Source: Thiodiazotropha sp037384425 | Lineage (GTDB): Bacteria; Pseudomonadota; Gammaproteobacteria; Chromatiales; Chromatiaceae | Direction of reading: 5' to 3' | Length of the DNA: 64,000 bases | Assembly: GCA_037384425.1 (NCBI GenBank) | Contig: JARROA010000025.1 | Coordinates: 1-64,000, forward strand | In this document: piece by piece, positions 50,075 to 58,756 of the stretch | How the letters are laid out: every line of letters begins with the position of its first letter | Position numbering within the stretch: the first letter of the stretch is position 1 | Made by a program: the position numbers and the translations under genes | Notes under the pieces: generated by a model | Seen by the model: only the letters and a program-made list of their open reading frames with translations | Databases searched by the model: none | What the model was told of the DNA's origin: nothing

Positions 50075-51610
50075 ATGGCCACCGACCTGCCCAACATCAG
50101 CCGGCTCACCCACGGTGAGCTGTTTCTCCAGCCCGACCGGCTGGAGCCCTGTGTACTGGTGATTTTTGGCGCCGCGGGTGATCTGACCCGCCGCAAGCTG
50201 CTGCCGGCCCTCTACAACCTGACCCGGGAAGGGGCGCTCGACGAACGCTTCGCGGTCATCGGCTACAGCCGCGCGGAACAGGCCGAAGCGGGCTTTCGTG
50301 GGTTATTGCGCGATGCCGTGGCCAAATACTCGCGTACTCAACCGGTGAATGAAGCGGTCTGGCAGGATTTCAGTCAGCGCATCGCCTATGTGCGGGGTAA
50401 CTTCGAGGATCCGGAAGGCTACGTGGCGCTGCGCGAGCGGCTGGAGCAGCTGGAGTCGGTAATCGGCAGCGAGGGTAACCGTCTCTTCTACTTCGCCACC
50501 CCGCCGTCGGCCGCCCCAATCATCCTCCACCGCCTGCAGGAGACCGGTTTGCTGGGCGAGAGCGGTGCCGTATCGCCCTGGACACGGGTCATCATGGAGA
50601 AGCCCTACGGCCGCGACCTGGAGTCGGCCAGCGACCTCAACCGTATCGTCGGTGAAGTCCTGCGGGAGGATCAGGTCTACCGTATCGACCACTATCTGGG
50701 TAAGGAGACGGTCCAGAACATCCTGGTGGCCCGGCTCGGCAATACCATTTTCGAGCCGCTGTGGAACCGTAAGTATATCGACCATATCCAGATCACCGCC
50801 GCCGAGTCGATCGGGGTCGAGGGACGCGGGCGCTTCTACGACCAGACCGGCGTGCTGCGCGACATGGTGCAGAGCCACCTGCTGCAGGTGCTCTCGTTGT
50901 GCGCCATGGAGCCGCCGGTCTCCTTCGCCGCCGACGATATCCGCGACAAGCGGGTCGAGGTGTTGCGCTCCCTGCGCGCCTTTGGCTCCAGCGACGTTTT
51001 CAGTCATGTGGTCTTCGGTCAGTACCGGGGCTATCGCGACGAGGAGAACGTGGATCGCCGCTCGCGCACGCCCACCTATGCGGCCATGAAGTGCTACATC
51101 GACAACTGGCGCTGGCAGGGCGTCCCCTTTTTCCTGCGGGTCGGTAAGCAGCTGTCGAAAAGACTGACCGAGATCTCGGTGGTGTTTCGCCCCGTCCCCC
51201 TCTGTCTCTTCGGGCGCGACGACGTGTGTCAGAGCCTGGAGTCCAACGTGCTCACCATCCGCATCCAACCGGACGAGGGGATGGCGCTGAAGATCGCCAG
51301 CAAGAAGCCGGGCGGCGAGATGGACGTGGGCAGCGTGGAGATGGATTTCAGCTATTCGGAGACCTACAGCCACCCGATCAAGGATGCCTACGAGCGGCTG
51401 TTGCTGGATGCGGTGAAGGGGGATGCGACCCTGTTTGCCCGACGTGACGAGGTGGAGTTCGCCTGGCGTTTCGTTACCCCCATCCTGCAGGCCTGGGAGG
51501 CAGCGCAGAAACGGCAGCCGGTGTTCTACGCCGAAGGCAGCGAGGGACCGGTCGAGGCGGAAGGTTTGATGGATCGCTACAGCCGACAGTGGCGGGAGAT
51601 TGATTCATGA
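50075..51610 (+). CDS. zwf: Glucose-6-phosphate 1-dehydrogenase
   Basis: 511 aa. LVIFGAAGDLTRRKLLPALY is the NADP-binding loop; RVIMEKPYGRDLESASDLN and YRIDHYLGKETVQNILV contain the active-site HYLGKE. PLWNRKYIDHIQITAAESIG and FYDQTGVLRDMVQSHLLQVL are also typical. It oxidises glucose-6-phosphate to 6-phosphogluconolactone. The stop overlaps pgl by 4 bp (ATGA), so the oxidative pentose-phosphate enzymes are made together. Confidence 0.97.
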   Translation: MATDLPNISRLTHGELFLQPDRLEPCVLVIFGAAGDLTRRKLLPALYNLTREGALDERFAVIGYSRAEQAEAGFRGLLRDAVAKYSRTQPVNEAVWQDFSQRIAYVRGNFEDPEGYVALRERLEQLESVIGSEGNRLFYFATPPSAAPIILHRLQETGLLGESGAVSPWTRVIMEKPYGRDLESASDLNRIVGEVLREDQVYRIDHYLGKETVQNILVARLGNTIFEPLWNRKYIDHIQITAAESIGVEGRGRFYDQTGVLRDMVQSHLLQVLSLCAMEPPVSFAADDIRDKRVEVLRSLRAFGSSDVFSHVVFGQYRGYRDEENVDRRSRTPTYAAMKCYIDNWRWQGVPFFLRVGKQLSKRLTEISVVFRPVPLCLFGRDDVCQSLESNVLTIRIQPDEGMALKIASKKPGGEMDVGSVEMDFSYSETYSHPIKDAYERLLLDAVKGDATLFARRDEVEFAWRFVTPILQAWEAAQKRQPVFYAEGSEGPVEAEGLMDRYSRQWREIDS

Positions 51611-52308
51611 CGGGAATGAGACAGATCGTGGAGTCCGAGCAGTTCGCAGGCGCTGCCGCCGACTGGATTCGGCAGAAGATCGACGAGGTGCTGGTCAATG
51701 CGGATCGCTGCCACCTGATGCTGGCCGGTGGCGGTACGCCCCTGCCGGTCTACGAACAGCTGGCGAAGCAGGCCGATCTGCCCTGGCAGCGCATCGTGAT
51801 CTACTTCGGCGACGAGCGCTGCGTGCCGCCCCTGACACCGGAGAACAATGCCTTCACGGTGATCTCCAGACTCTTCCCCCAGGGGGTGCCGGAGGGGCTC
51901 ACGGTGCATCGCATGTGCGGCGAGGAGCCACCGGATCAGGCGGCTCAGGCATACGAATCGCTGTTGCCCCCCCGCATCGACATCCTGCTGCTGGGTATGG
52001 GTGAAGACGGCCATACCGCCTCCATCTTCCCCGGTTCGGTGGCGCTTGACGAGGAGCGCAGACGGGTGATGCCGGTGATCGGCAACAAGCCGCCCATGCA
52101 GCGGCTCACCATCACCCCGTCAGTGATCCGTGAGGCCCGCCATCTGCTGGTCATGGTCGAGGGCGAGGAGAAGGCCGACGCCGTGCGCTGGGCCTTGATG
52201 GACGGCACGGTTCCGGCCGCCCTGGCTGCCGAGGGTGACTGGTTGCTCGATCGGCAGGCCGCCCGCTCCCTGCTGCTGCGGAACAACAAAGAAGGAGCTT
52301 CGGTATGA
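51607..52308 (+). CDS. pgl: 6-phosphogluconolactonase
   Basis: 233 aa, DevB/Pgl type: LMLAGGGTPLPVYEQLAKQA, IVIYFGDERCVPPLTPENNA, DILLLGMGEDGHTASIFPGS and RLTITPSVIREARHLLVMVE. It hydrolyses the lactone produced by Zwf. It overlaps zwf upstream and gnd downstream (both ATGA), the middle of a three-gene operon. Confidence 0.95.
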   Translation: MTGMRQIVESEQFAGAAADWIRQKIDEVLVNADRCHLMLAGGGTPLPVYEQLAKQADLPWQRIVIYFGDERCVPPLTPENNAFTVISRLFPQGVPEGLTVHRMCGEEPPDQAAQAYESLLPPRIDILLLGMGEDGHTASIFPGSVALDEERRRVMPVIGNKPPMQRLTITPSVIREARHLLVMVEGEEKADAVRWALMDGTVPAALAAEGDWLLDRQAARSLLLRNNKEGASV

Positions 52309-53720
52309 GTTCGTCGGCAATCTACCCCATCGGCCTGATCGGTCTCGGTGTCATGGGGCGCAATCTGGCCCTGAACATGGAGGAGAAAGGGTTCCCGGTG
52401 GCGGTCTGGAATCGCGACGGGGCGAGGATCGAGGCCTTTCTCGCCGAACACACGGGCAAGTCCTTCGGCGGCAACAGCGAACTGGACGCCTTCGTCAAGC
52501 TGCTGGTCAGGCCCCGCCGCATACTGATGATGATCAAGGCGGGTGACCCGGTCGATCAGATGATCGACCGGCTGTTACCGCTGCTGGAGCCCGGCGACAT
52601 TATCATGGATGGCGGCAACTCCTGGTTCGAGGACACCCAACGGCGGGAGCAGCGCCTGCGCGAGCAGGGACTCCACTTCGTCGGTGTCGGTATCTCGGGC
52701 GGTGAGGAGGGGGCCCGTCATGGCCCCTCCATGATGCCCGGTGGCTCCGACACGGCCTATGGCGAGGTGCGCGCCATCTTCGAGGCGATCACGGCGCAGA
52801 CCGAGGCGGGGGCCTGTGTCACCCATGTGGGTCCCGACGGCGCCGGCCATTTCGTGAAGATGGTCCACAACGGCATTGAGTATGCCGACATGCAGCTGCT
52901 GGCGGAGGTCTACGATCTGATGCGTCGCGGTCTCGGTCTCGCCGAACCCGGCATGGCGGAGATCTTCGCCCAATGGAACCAGGGACCGATGGAGTCGTTC
53001 CTGGTCGAGCTGACGGCCCAGGTGCTGAGAAAGATCGACGCGGACACCGGCAAACCGCTGGTCAGCCTGATCATGGACCGGGCCGGCCAGAAGGGCACCG
53101 GTCGCTGGACCGTGCAGGCGGCCCTGGAGCAGGGGGTTGCGGTGCCGGGCATCGCTGCCGCCGTGGACGCCCGCGTACTCTCCGCCGCCAAGTCGCGGCG
53201 GGAGGCGGCCGAGGCCGAGCTTCAGGGCCCCACCATGGAGGCCGTGGCGGATCCCCAGTCGCTGCTGGCCGACCTTCACGGCACCCTCTACGCCTCGCGC
53301 ATCACCGCCTATGCCCAGGGGCTCGAGCTGATCCAGACCGCCTCCGAGCGCTATGGCTGGTCGGTGGACCTGGCGGAGACGGCGCGCATCTGGAAGGGGG
53401 GGTGCATCATCCGCGCACGTCTGTTGGATCCGATCCGGGCGGCCTTCTCCCAGTCACCGGCACCGGCCAACCTGATGCTCGACCGGGAGTTGGGCGGACA
53501 GCTGCAGGCGCTGCAGGGCGCCTGGCGCCGGGTCTTGGGTTATGCCACGACGGCGGGCATTCCGACACCGGTGATGAGCGCCTGCCTCAACTATTTCGAC
53601 AGCTACCGAACCGGCCGCCTGCCGCAGAACCTGACCCAGGCCCAGCGCGACGCCTTCGGCGCTCACACCTATGAACGGATCGACCACCCGGAGTGGGGTT
53701 TCGTACACAGCGATTGGTGA
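52305..53720 (+). CDS. gnd: 6-phosphogluconate dehydrogenase, decarboxylating
   Basis: 471 aa. NADP site IGLIGLGVMGRNLALNMEEK; substrate site IIMDGGNSWFEDTQRRE and GVGISGGEEGARHGPSMMPG; catalytic region DGAGHFVKMVHNGIEYADMQ with Lys and Asn. The C-terminal helical domain has DRAGQKGTGRWTVQAALEQG and IWKGGCIIRA. It produces ribulose-5-phosphate, CO2 and NADPH. Third gene of the zwf-pgl-gnd operon. Confidence 0.97.
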   Translation: MSSSAIYPIGLIGLGVMGRNLALNMEEKGFPVAVWNRDGARIEAFLAEHTGKSFGGNSELDAFVKLLVRPRRILMMIKAGDPVDQMIDRLLPLLEPGDIIMDGGNSWFEDTQRREQRLREQGLHFVGVGISGGEEGARHGPSMMPGGSDTAYGEVRAIFEAITAQTEAGACVTHVGPDGAGHFVKMVHNGIEYADMQLLAEVYDLMRRGLGLAEPGMAEIFAQWNQGPMESFLVELTAQVLRKIDADTGKPLVSLIMDRAGQKGTGRWTVQAALEQGVAVPGIAAAVDARVLSAAKSRREAAEAELQGPTMEAVADPQSLLADLHGTLYASRITAYAQGLELIQTASERYGWSVDLAETARIWKGGCIIRARLLDPIRAAFSQSPAPANLMLDRELGGQLQALQGAWRRVLGYATTAGIPTPVMSACLNYFDSYRTGRLPQNLTQAQRDAFGAHTYERIDHPEWGFVHSDW

Positions 53721-53780
53721 GTGCGAATCGGCTGGGGCTGAGGCTCTTGTTCGCAGTTTGGTGGAGCCAATGAACGGATC

Positions 53781-53799
53781 GGTGCGGCAAGCCGCACCG
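53781..53799. repeat. Family-2 palindrome after gnd
   Basis: GGTGCGGCAAGCCGCACCG is a single family-2 unit 60 bp after the gnd stop, before the convergent pilin-like gene; possible terminator. Confidence 0.7.
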
Positions 53800-53877
53800 C
53801 AACGGGCTCAAGTGTTGGTGAAGGGTTATGGCGGACCCGGATGCTGTAATGGTTCAAAGTCGAGCAGACTCAAATCC

Positions 53878-54327
53878 TCAATTGAGACGAAGCGACCCGT
53901 CGGCCTGGTATTGGACGATGTTGAAGGCGACCTGTGGTTGCTGTCCCACATCGCCCGACTGTTTGTGCAACAGCCTGTCCCCGACGCTGAGATGGTGTGA
54001 TGGTGACGACGCGTCGGTGAAGATCAGCCAGCCCTGACGCCAATCGCCGTCCTGCTGGCAGTTACGGCCATCCCGGCTGGGACAGACGGTCACCACCGTA
54101 CCCAACCGTACGGCTTCCTGCCTGGCGTATTCCAGTTGAGAGGCCAGCGCGGCCTCCTGCAGCAGATAGTCCGGACCCCGGTCGCTCAGCAGATTGTAGA
54201 GCGGCAGGCCCAGCAGCGTGATCGACAGGGTGGTGGCGATAGTCATGACGATCTCGACCAGCGTGAAGCCTGGGTGTCTTCCGTCATGCCGGCGCTGGAG
54301 CTGACTGTCTGCAGATGATGGTTGCAT
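53878..54327 (-). CDS. GspH/FimT-type pseudopilin, probably truncated
   Basis: 149 aa from ATG 54327. After a 20-residue polar leader comes the prepilin cleavage site and helix: PGFTLVEIVMTIATTLSITL, with the conserved Glu at +5. The body EAALASQLEYARQEAVRLGT, VTVCPSRDG and WRQGWLIFTD is typical of FimT/GspH. The family usually ends with about 40 more residues after the DGSLR strand; here a stop occurs at DGSLRLN. It may be a C-terminal truncation. No other pilus genes are near, so it is an orphan. Confidence 0.8.
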   Translation of the reverse strand: MQPSSADSQLQRRHDGRHPGFTLVEIVMTIATTLSITLLGLPLYNLLSDRGPDYLLQEAALASQLEYARQEAVRLGTVVTVCPSRDGRNCQQDGDWRQGWLIFTDASSPSHHLSVGDRLLHKQSGDVGQQPQVAFNIVQYQADGSLRLN

Positions 54328-54570
54328 GTTGTTATGCCCGTAGTTCCCTCGATCCTCGTATCGGAGTCCCTGCGGCAAATCTGTAGCGCGATTCGGAACC
54401 TCGTTCCGTTAGTGCTGAGACCGGGCTCTGAGGAGTGACCCAGTCCGCAATTTTCTCTCTCCATTCGGAATCCCTTTCCTGGGCACTTGATTCGTCTCGG
54501 GGGGCGACGGTTGACTCACTTGCCCTGAACCTGTTTCATACCCACGCTGGAAACCGGGGATCTATTGACG

Positions 54571-55677
54571 ATGACACTGGAAGAATTCAGAAACTGGCTC
54601 GCCATTGGCGGCGAATGGGGTTGGGTGGTCCAGGTCTTTCTGGTGGTGTTCGGGGCGCTGCTGCTCAACTACCTGTTACGCCGCATGCTCGACAAGCTGC
54701 ACGAGCGCCTGAATCGGACCCGCACACCCTGGGACGATGCCCTCATCGATGCCGCCCGTCGGCCGCTTGCCTGGGTGGTCTGGATCGTCGGCATCACTTT
54801 TGCCGTGGAGATCGTGCGCGATATCTCCGAGCTGACCATTTTCGATCTGGCCGCGCCATTGCGCGATGTGGGCGTGGTGGCCTGCCTGGCCTGGTTCATG
54901 ATCCGTTTCATCTCACGGGCGGAGCGAAATCTGGTGGCCGACCGCACGGAAGGGGGCAGACAGTACGACCGCACCACCATGGACGCCATCGCCAAATTGC
55001 TGCGCGCCTCAGTGGTCATCACCGCCGCGTTGGTGACCATGCAGACGCTGGGATTCAGCATCTCCGGTGTGCTCGCCTTCGGCGGCATCGGCGGTATCGC
55101 CGTCGGTTTCGCCGCCAAGGACCTGTTGGCCAACTTTTTCGGCGGCCTGATGATCTATCTCGACCGGCCTTTTGCGGTGGGCGACTGGATCCGCTCCCCC
55201 GACCGCAATATCGAAGGCACAGTGGAGAAGATCGGCTGGCGGCTGACCTGTATCCGCACCTTCGACAAACGGCCGCTCTACATCCCCAACAACATCTTCA
55301 CCACCATCGCCCTGGAGAATCCCTCGCGCATGAGTCATCGGCGCATCTATGAGACCATCGGCATCCGCTACGACGATGCGGCGCGCATGAGCGCCATCGC
55401 GGATGAGGTCAAGCGTATGCTGATCGAGCATCCGGAGATCGACGACAGTCAGACTCTGATCGTCAACTTCAACAAGTTCGCGCCCTCGTCTCTCGACTTC
55501 TTCGTCTACACCTTCACCCACACCACCAATTGGGTGCGCTATCACGAGATCAAGCATGAGGTGTTGCTGCGGATCCACGATATCATTGTTGCCCACGGGG
55601 CGGAGATCGCTTTCCCGACCTCGACCGTCCACGTTCCCGAGGAAGTCAGAGTTTCCTCCACCCAATCACTCTCCTAG
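54571..55677 (+). CDS. MscS-family mechanosensitive channel
   Basis: 368 aa from ATG 54571 (TTG 54565 possible). Four or five N-terminal helices lead to the pore: VLAFGGIGGIAVGFAAKDLL, LANFFGGLMIYLDRPFAVGD and WIRSPDRNIEGTVEKIGWRL, the TM3-beta domain of MscS, then ENPSRMSHRRIYETIGIRYD in the alpha/beta cytoplasmic domain. It should gate on membrane tension to release solutes. The gene is intact, unlike the pseudogene at 2795. Monocistronic. Confidence 0.93.
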   Translation: MTLEEFRNWLAIGGEWGWVVQVFLVVFGALLLNYLLRRMLDKLHERLNRTRTPWDDALIDAARRPLAWVVWIVGITFAVEIVRDISELTIFDLAAPLRDVGVVACLAWFMIRFISRAERNLVADRTEGGRQYDRTTMDAIAKLLRASVVITAALVTMQTLGFSISGVLAFGGIGGIAVGFAAKDLLANFFGGLMIYLDRPFAVGDWIRSPDRNIEGTVEKIGWRLTCIRTFDKRPLYIPNNIFTTIALENPSRMSHRRIYETIGIRYDDAARMSAIADEVKRMLIEHPEIDDSQTLIVNFNKFAPSSLDFFVYTFTHTTNWVRYHEIKHEVLLRIHDIIVAHGAEIAFPTSTVHVPEEVRVSSTQSLS

Positions 55678-55752
55678 CAAGGTGAGTTGGCAAGGGCATG
55701 CCAACCTAAATAATCGTTTTCACCGGGAAGCGGGAATGTTGTGGTGCGTTTC

Positions 55753-55959
55753 TTACTTGCCAGCTTTCTGACGCACCGCCGCTCTTGGCAGCAGAGATCG
55801 TATCAGTAGATTCTCCCATTCAACAAAATCGGCAGCTGAATGGTGGCTCCTGCTCAACAGTCGATAAATGAAAACAATTGTGTCTAACTCCATTCCAAAG
55901 CGTATCGACTGATTCCATTCATCTATCCTAGCCAACAGACTTTTCCGGTTGAATGCCAC
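55753..55959 (-). CDS. Possible small hypothetical protein
   Basis: 68 codons with a GTG start and no visible ribosome site. The sequence (SLLARIDEWNQSIRFGMELD, FVEWENLLIRSLLPRAAV) has protein-like composition, but I recognise no family. It lies alone in a 420-bp gap between mscS and dodecin genes. May be chance. Confidence 0.3.
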   Translation of the reverse strand: MAFNRKSLLARIDEWNQSIRFGMELDTIVFIYRLLSRSHHSAADFVEWENLLIRSLLPRAAVRQKAGK

Positions 55960-56096
55960 TCATGGCGTTTGGCGGCAAGTCTTTGCCCTGATCGGGGCAA
56001 CGCCTTTTTACTTGTTCAGTTCGAAATCAAACGTCATGGATAACTGAATCCATGATGCGATTCGATCAATATCTCAACAGCGGAAGAGGAAAACAT

Positions 56097-56300
56097 ATGT
56101 CAGTCGCCAAAGTGACAGAGATCATCTCATCATCGACAAAGGGCTTTGATGACGCCGTGAGTCAAGGCATCAAACGTGCCAATAAAACGCTTAAAAACAT
56201 TAAAGCCGCTTGGGTAAAGGATCAGAAGGTATCGGTCAGTAAAGGCAAGGTCACAGAGTACCGTGTCACACTGAAAGTTACTTTCGTTCTTAATGAATGA
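56097..56300 (+). CDS. Dodecin-family flavin-binding protein
   Basis: 67 aa from ATG 56097 with AGAGGA upstream. The whole small protein fits the dodecin fold: VAKVTEIISSSTKGFDDAVS, then GIKRANKTLKNIKAAWVKDQ, ending VTEYRVTLKVTFVLNE. Dodecins form dodecamers that store riboflavin, FMN or CoA; Trp in KAAWVK stacks on the flavin. A link with the riboflavin cluster 17 kb away is conceptual only. Confidence 0.93.
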   Translation: MSVAKVTEIISSSTKGFDDAVSQGIKRANKTLKNIKAAWVKDQKVSVSKGKVTEYRVTLKVTFVLNE

Positions 56301-56416
56301 ATCATTCGAACCCATGCATTCAGGATCGATAACAGATGTAGTGATAAAGGATTCCCTTTGTCTATGTCTCGAATAATGACGCTTTATGTCGATGATTTAT
56401 TTAGGAGCAACAGAGA

Positions 56417-56848
56417 ATGGGTCTATTTGATTTTGCTGTGAATATGGGGAAGAAACTGTTCGGCAGTGATGACGATCCCGCCGAGAAGATCAAGGCGCAA
56501 ATCCAGGCCGACAACCCCGGTATCGAAAACCTGGATGTCAGCTTCGATGAGGGTAAGGTCGTCTTGTCGGGGGATGCGGAAAGTGCGGAAGCCATGGAGA
56601 AAGCGGTCTTGATTGCTGGAAACGTCCAAGGGGTTGGCGAGGTGTCTGCCGATCAGGTCAAAGCGCCGAAACAGGAAGTCAAGGTTGAATACTATGTAAT
56701 AGAGAAGGGTGATACGCTTTCCGGAATCGCAAAACGCTTTCTGGGCAATGCCTCTGCCTATCCAAAAATCTTTGAAGCCAATCGTGAAGTCATAAAAGAT
56801 CCCAATCTGATCTATCCGGGACAGAAAATCCGTATTCCTTTGGATTGA
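56417..56848 (+). CDS. kbp: Potassium-binding protein Kbp (BON-LysM)
   Basis: 143 aa. N-terminal MGLFDFAVNMGKKLFG is characteristic of Kbp/YgaU. A BON domain covers about residues 22-85 (IENLDVSFDEGKVVLSGDAE, AVLIAGNVQGVGEVSADQV). A LysM domain at about 93-142 reads YVIEKGDTLSGIAKRFLGNA and NLIYPGQKIRIP. The E. coli homologue binds K+ in the cytoplasm. There is no signal peptide. AGGAG lies upstream of the ATG. Confidence 0.94.
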   Translation: MGLFDFAVNMGKKLFGSDDDPAEKIKAQIQADNPGIENLDVSFDEGKVVLSGDAESAEAMEKAVLIAGNVQGVGEVSADQVKAPKQEVKVEYYVIEKGDTLSGIAKRFLGNASAYPKIFEANREVIKDPNLIYPGQKIRIPLD

Positions 56849-56859
56849 TTTCCCAGGGC

Positions 56860-56902
56860 GCGAAACGATCGTACCGAGTATTTTTTAATGTGATCGTTTC
56901 GC
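56860..56902. repeat. Inverted repeat downstream of kbp
   Basis: GCGAAACGATC (56860-56870) and GATCGTTTCGC (56892-56902) are perfect 11-bp arms around a 21-base AT-rich loop. The loop, not the 3' side, has the T-run, so it is not a standard terminator. It could be a protein-binding palindrome. Nothing else was seen in the 340-bp gap to 57188. Confidence 0.6.
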
Positions 56903-57188
56903 ACCCGAAGCTGCGTCCGCAACCGAATGGGGTTCGGAACGCCACGCTGCCTGGGATGTGGTTCCGGTACGGTGCTGTGGTTGTAAGGTCGATCCTGAGC
57001 GTATTTCTTTCCATTACAGGTCATGTTGCCAGGACCTGATTGAGCACACGATGGCCAGCACAGGGGATGCGCGCAGTGTCCTGCATGTGAAGTCGCTGGG
57101 CAGAGACCCTATCGGTAATGTAAAGATGACCGGATAAAAGCGCCCACACGGTCAGGCTGCGCTGATTGCATCACTTGGCGGTTGATCG

Positions 57189-57617
57189 TCAGCGGATGCG
57201 ATAGGCGGTGTGGCAGGCGACACAGGCGGATGAGATTTCCGATAGCATGCGGTAGGCCGGAAGCGGTTCGCCCTCCTGGGCTTTCAGGGCAAAGCGGCTC
57301 GCGGCCTGATGCATGCGCGTTCCGATTGCACGCATCTCCTCCGGCATGAAACCTGCCATGTGACTCGCACCGTGCAGATCCAGCGAGCTCATACCCAGGC
57401 GGCTCTCCGCTACCTCGGCCGCCAGGTCCAGTTCGCCCGCGTCGAGGTGTTGCAGAATCAGGTCGAGGCTGCGCAGATGGTCGCGCATATTCGACATCAT
57501 GTGTGTCTGCATCATGGGCGGTAACTCGACCAGTTCACGGGTCTCTTCCGTGGCCGCGACGATTGTCGTAGAGAGTGTCAGCAGAAAGCTGGCAGCCATC
57601 ATCAGAGGTTTTGTCAT
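57189..57617 (-). CDS. Small c-type cytochrome (cytochrome c'/c556-like)
   Basis: 142 aa from ATG 57617 with AAGGAC upstream; the longer frame is not used. Signal peptide KPLMMAASFLLTLSTTIVAA. The only haem site is at the C-terminus, CVACHTAYRIR, with the rest helical and Met-rich (PPMMQTHMMSNMRDHLRSLD). C-terminal CxxCH after a four-helix bundle is the cytochrome c' pattern. Periplasmic; possible roles include electron transfer or NO binding. Monocistronic. Confidence 0.85.
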   Translation of the reverse strand: MTKPLMMAASFLLTLSTTIVAATEETRELVELPPMMQTHMMSNMRDHLRSLDLILQHLDAGELDLAAEVAESRLGMSSLDLHGASHMAGFMPEEMRAIGTRMHQAASRFALKAQEGEPLPAYRMLSEISSACVACHTAYRIR

Positions 57618-57798
57618 CGATCTTGTCCTTTGTTTTGATGACTGATTGTAGCCGATCGGAGAGAGATGGGTGACAGGATCTGGGGCTTTAAGGTTAAAGG
57701 CGGGGAGAATGCCTGCTCGTCGGAAGCTTGATCTCTGCGGGCGGTATCGGCAGAGCACTAACCGACGCCGTAATACGGCGCCGGTTGAATCAGTGAAC

Positions 57799-58377
57799 TC
57801 AAAAGCTATAGCGCGCGCCGATGGAGAGGGTCTCGTAGTCGGCGCCCAGGTCGATCTCCAGGCCCGCCGAGAAGTTGGACATGAAGAAGTAGTCGCCGCC
57901 GAGGGTGAAGTAGGTGTCGTCATCCTCGATATCGATATAGTTGGCGTTGGCGCGCAGCTCGATATTGGGTTGGATCATGGTGCGGATACCGCCGCTGATT
58001 TCGAATCCACTGTCGTCGTAGTTGGCGCCGCGTGCATCGACTTCGGCATCCACGTAAGCGAGCGAGAGGTTGAAGTCCATGCTGGCGTTTATGGGATGGA
58101 TATAGCCCGCCCCCAGTTTCAACACATCCAAATCGGCATCATAGTTGTCTAGGTCGACGCTATCGAACTCGGCGAAGCCGAAGACCTGGCGGGTGAAGCG
58201 ATAGGATCCGTCGAAGCGCAGACCGTCTCCATCCACGTTTTCGAGTTCGGCATCCAGAAGATAACGCGCCTCGATGAAGTTGTAGTTGGGACCGCCGGCC
58301 ATCACCGATGATGAGAAGCCGCTGGAGAGGGATGCCAGCAGGGCAAGGGTGGGGATCGCGACGTTGCGTGTAGCCAT
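57799..58377 (-). CDS. Outer-membrane beta-barrel protein
   Basis: 192 aa. Signal peptide VAIPTLALLASLSSGFSSSV. After it, short alternating strands rich in aromatic and acidic residues (FIEARYLLDAELENVDGDGL, FNLSLAYVDAEVDARG, YFTLGGDYFFMSNFSAGLEI) end in ARYSF, with the terminal Phe recognised by the Bam complex. About eight strands, like the OmpA/OmpX-type small barrels. No ligand can be assigned. Confidence 0.88.
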   Translation of the reverse strand: MATRNVAIPTLALLASLSSGFSSSVMAGGPNYNFIEARYLLDAELENVDGDGLRFDGSYRFTRQVFGFAEFDSVDLDNYDADLDVLKLGAGYIHPINASMDFNLSLAYVDAEVDARGANYDDSGFEISGGIRTMIQPNIELRANANYIDIEDDDTYFTLGGDYFFMSNFSAGLEIDLGADYETLSIGARYSF

Positions 58378-58584
58378 CTATAGACTCCTGGTTATTGTTG
58401 ATTGCCTAATCAAGTGGCCAAGATATAACTCAAATGGATTTGGGAAAGCGATTCCTGAATCGCAAAAATGAAAATACGATGGGAGCATGGAATGGGCGGT
58501 GTCGGAAATTCAAACCCAAGCCAGGAAGCGGTGTGATTCGGCTCACGTTTTTGTTTCCGATGGAGCAACACGTATTCCAATGGG

Positions 58585-58754
58585 GAGCCTGGATGGAGCG
58601 AAGTGTAATCCAGGTTTGACCAGGGTCGACGAATCCCGGATTCCACGTCGTTGCATCCGGGCTACTCGGTTGCTGAGTCGGATGACCACGGTGCGGCAAG
58701 CCGCACCGAGTGGGTATCGGAGAGGTTTCGGTGGGGCAGGGCCCCACCCTACAG
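58585..58754. repeat. Cluster of family-1, -2 and -3 palindromes
   Basis: An inverted family-1 pair (58585-58614 and 58634-58665), one family-2 unit (58689-58708) and one family-3 unit (58731-58754) are stacked in 170 bp directly downstream of valS. This is the densest repeat cluster in the window. Confidence 0.8.
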
Positions 58755-58756
58755 GT

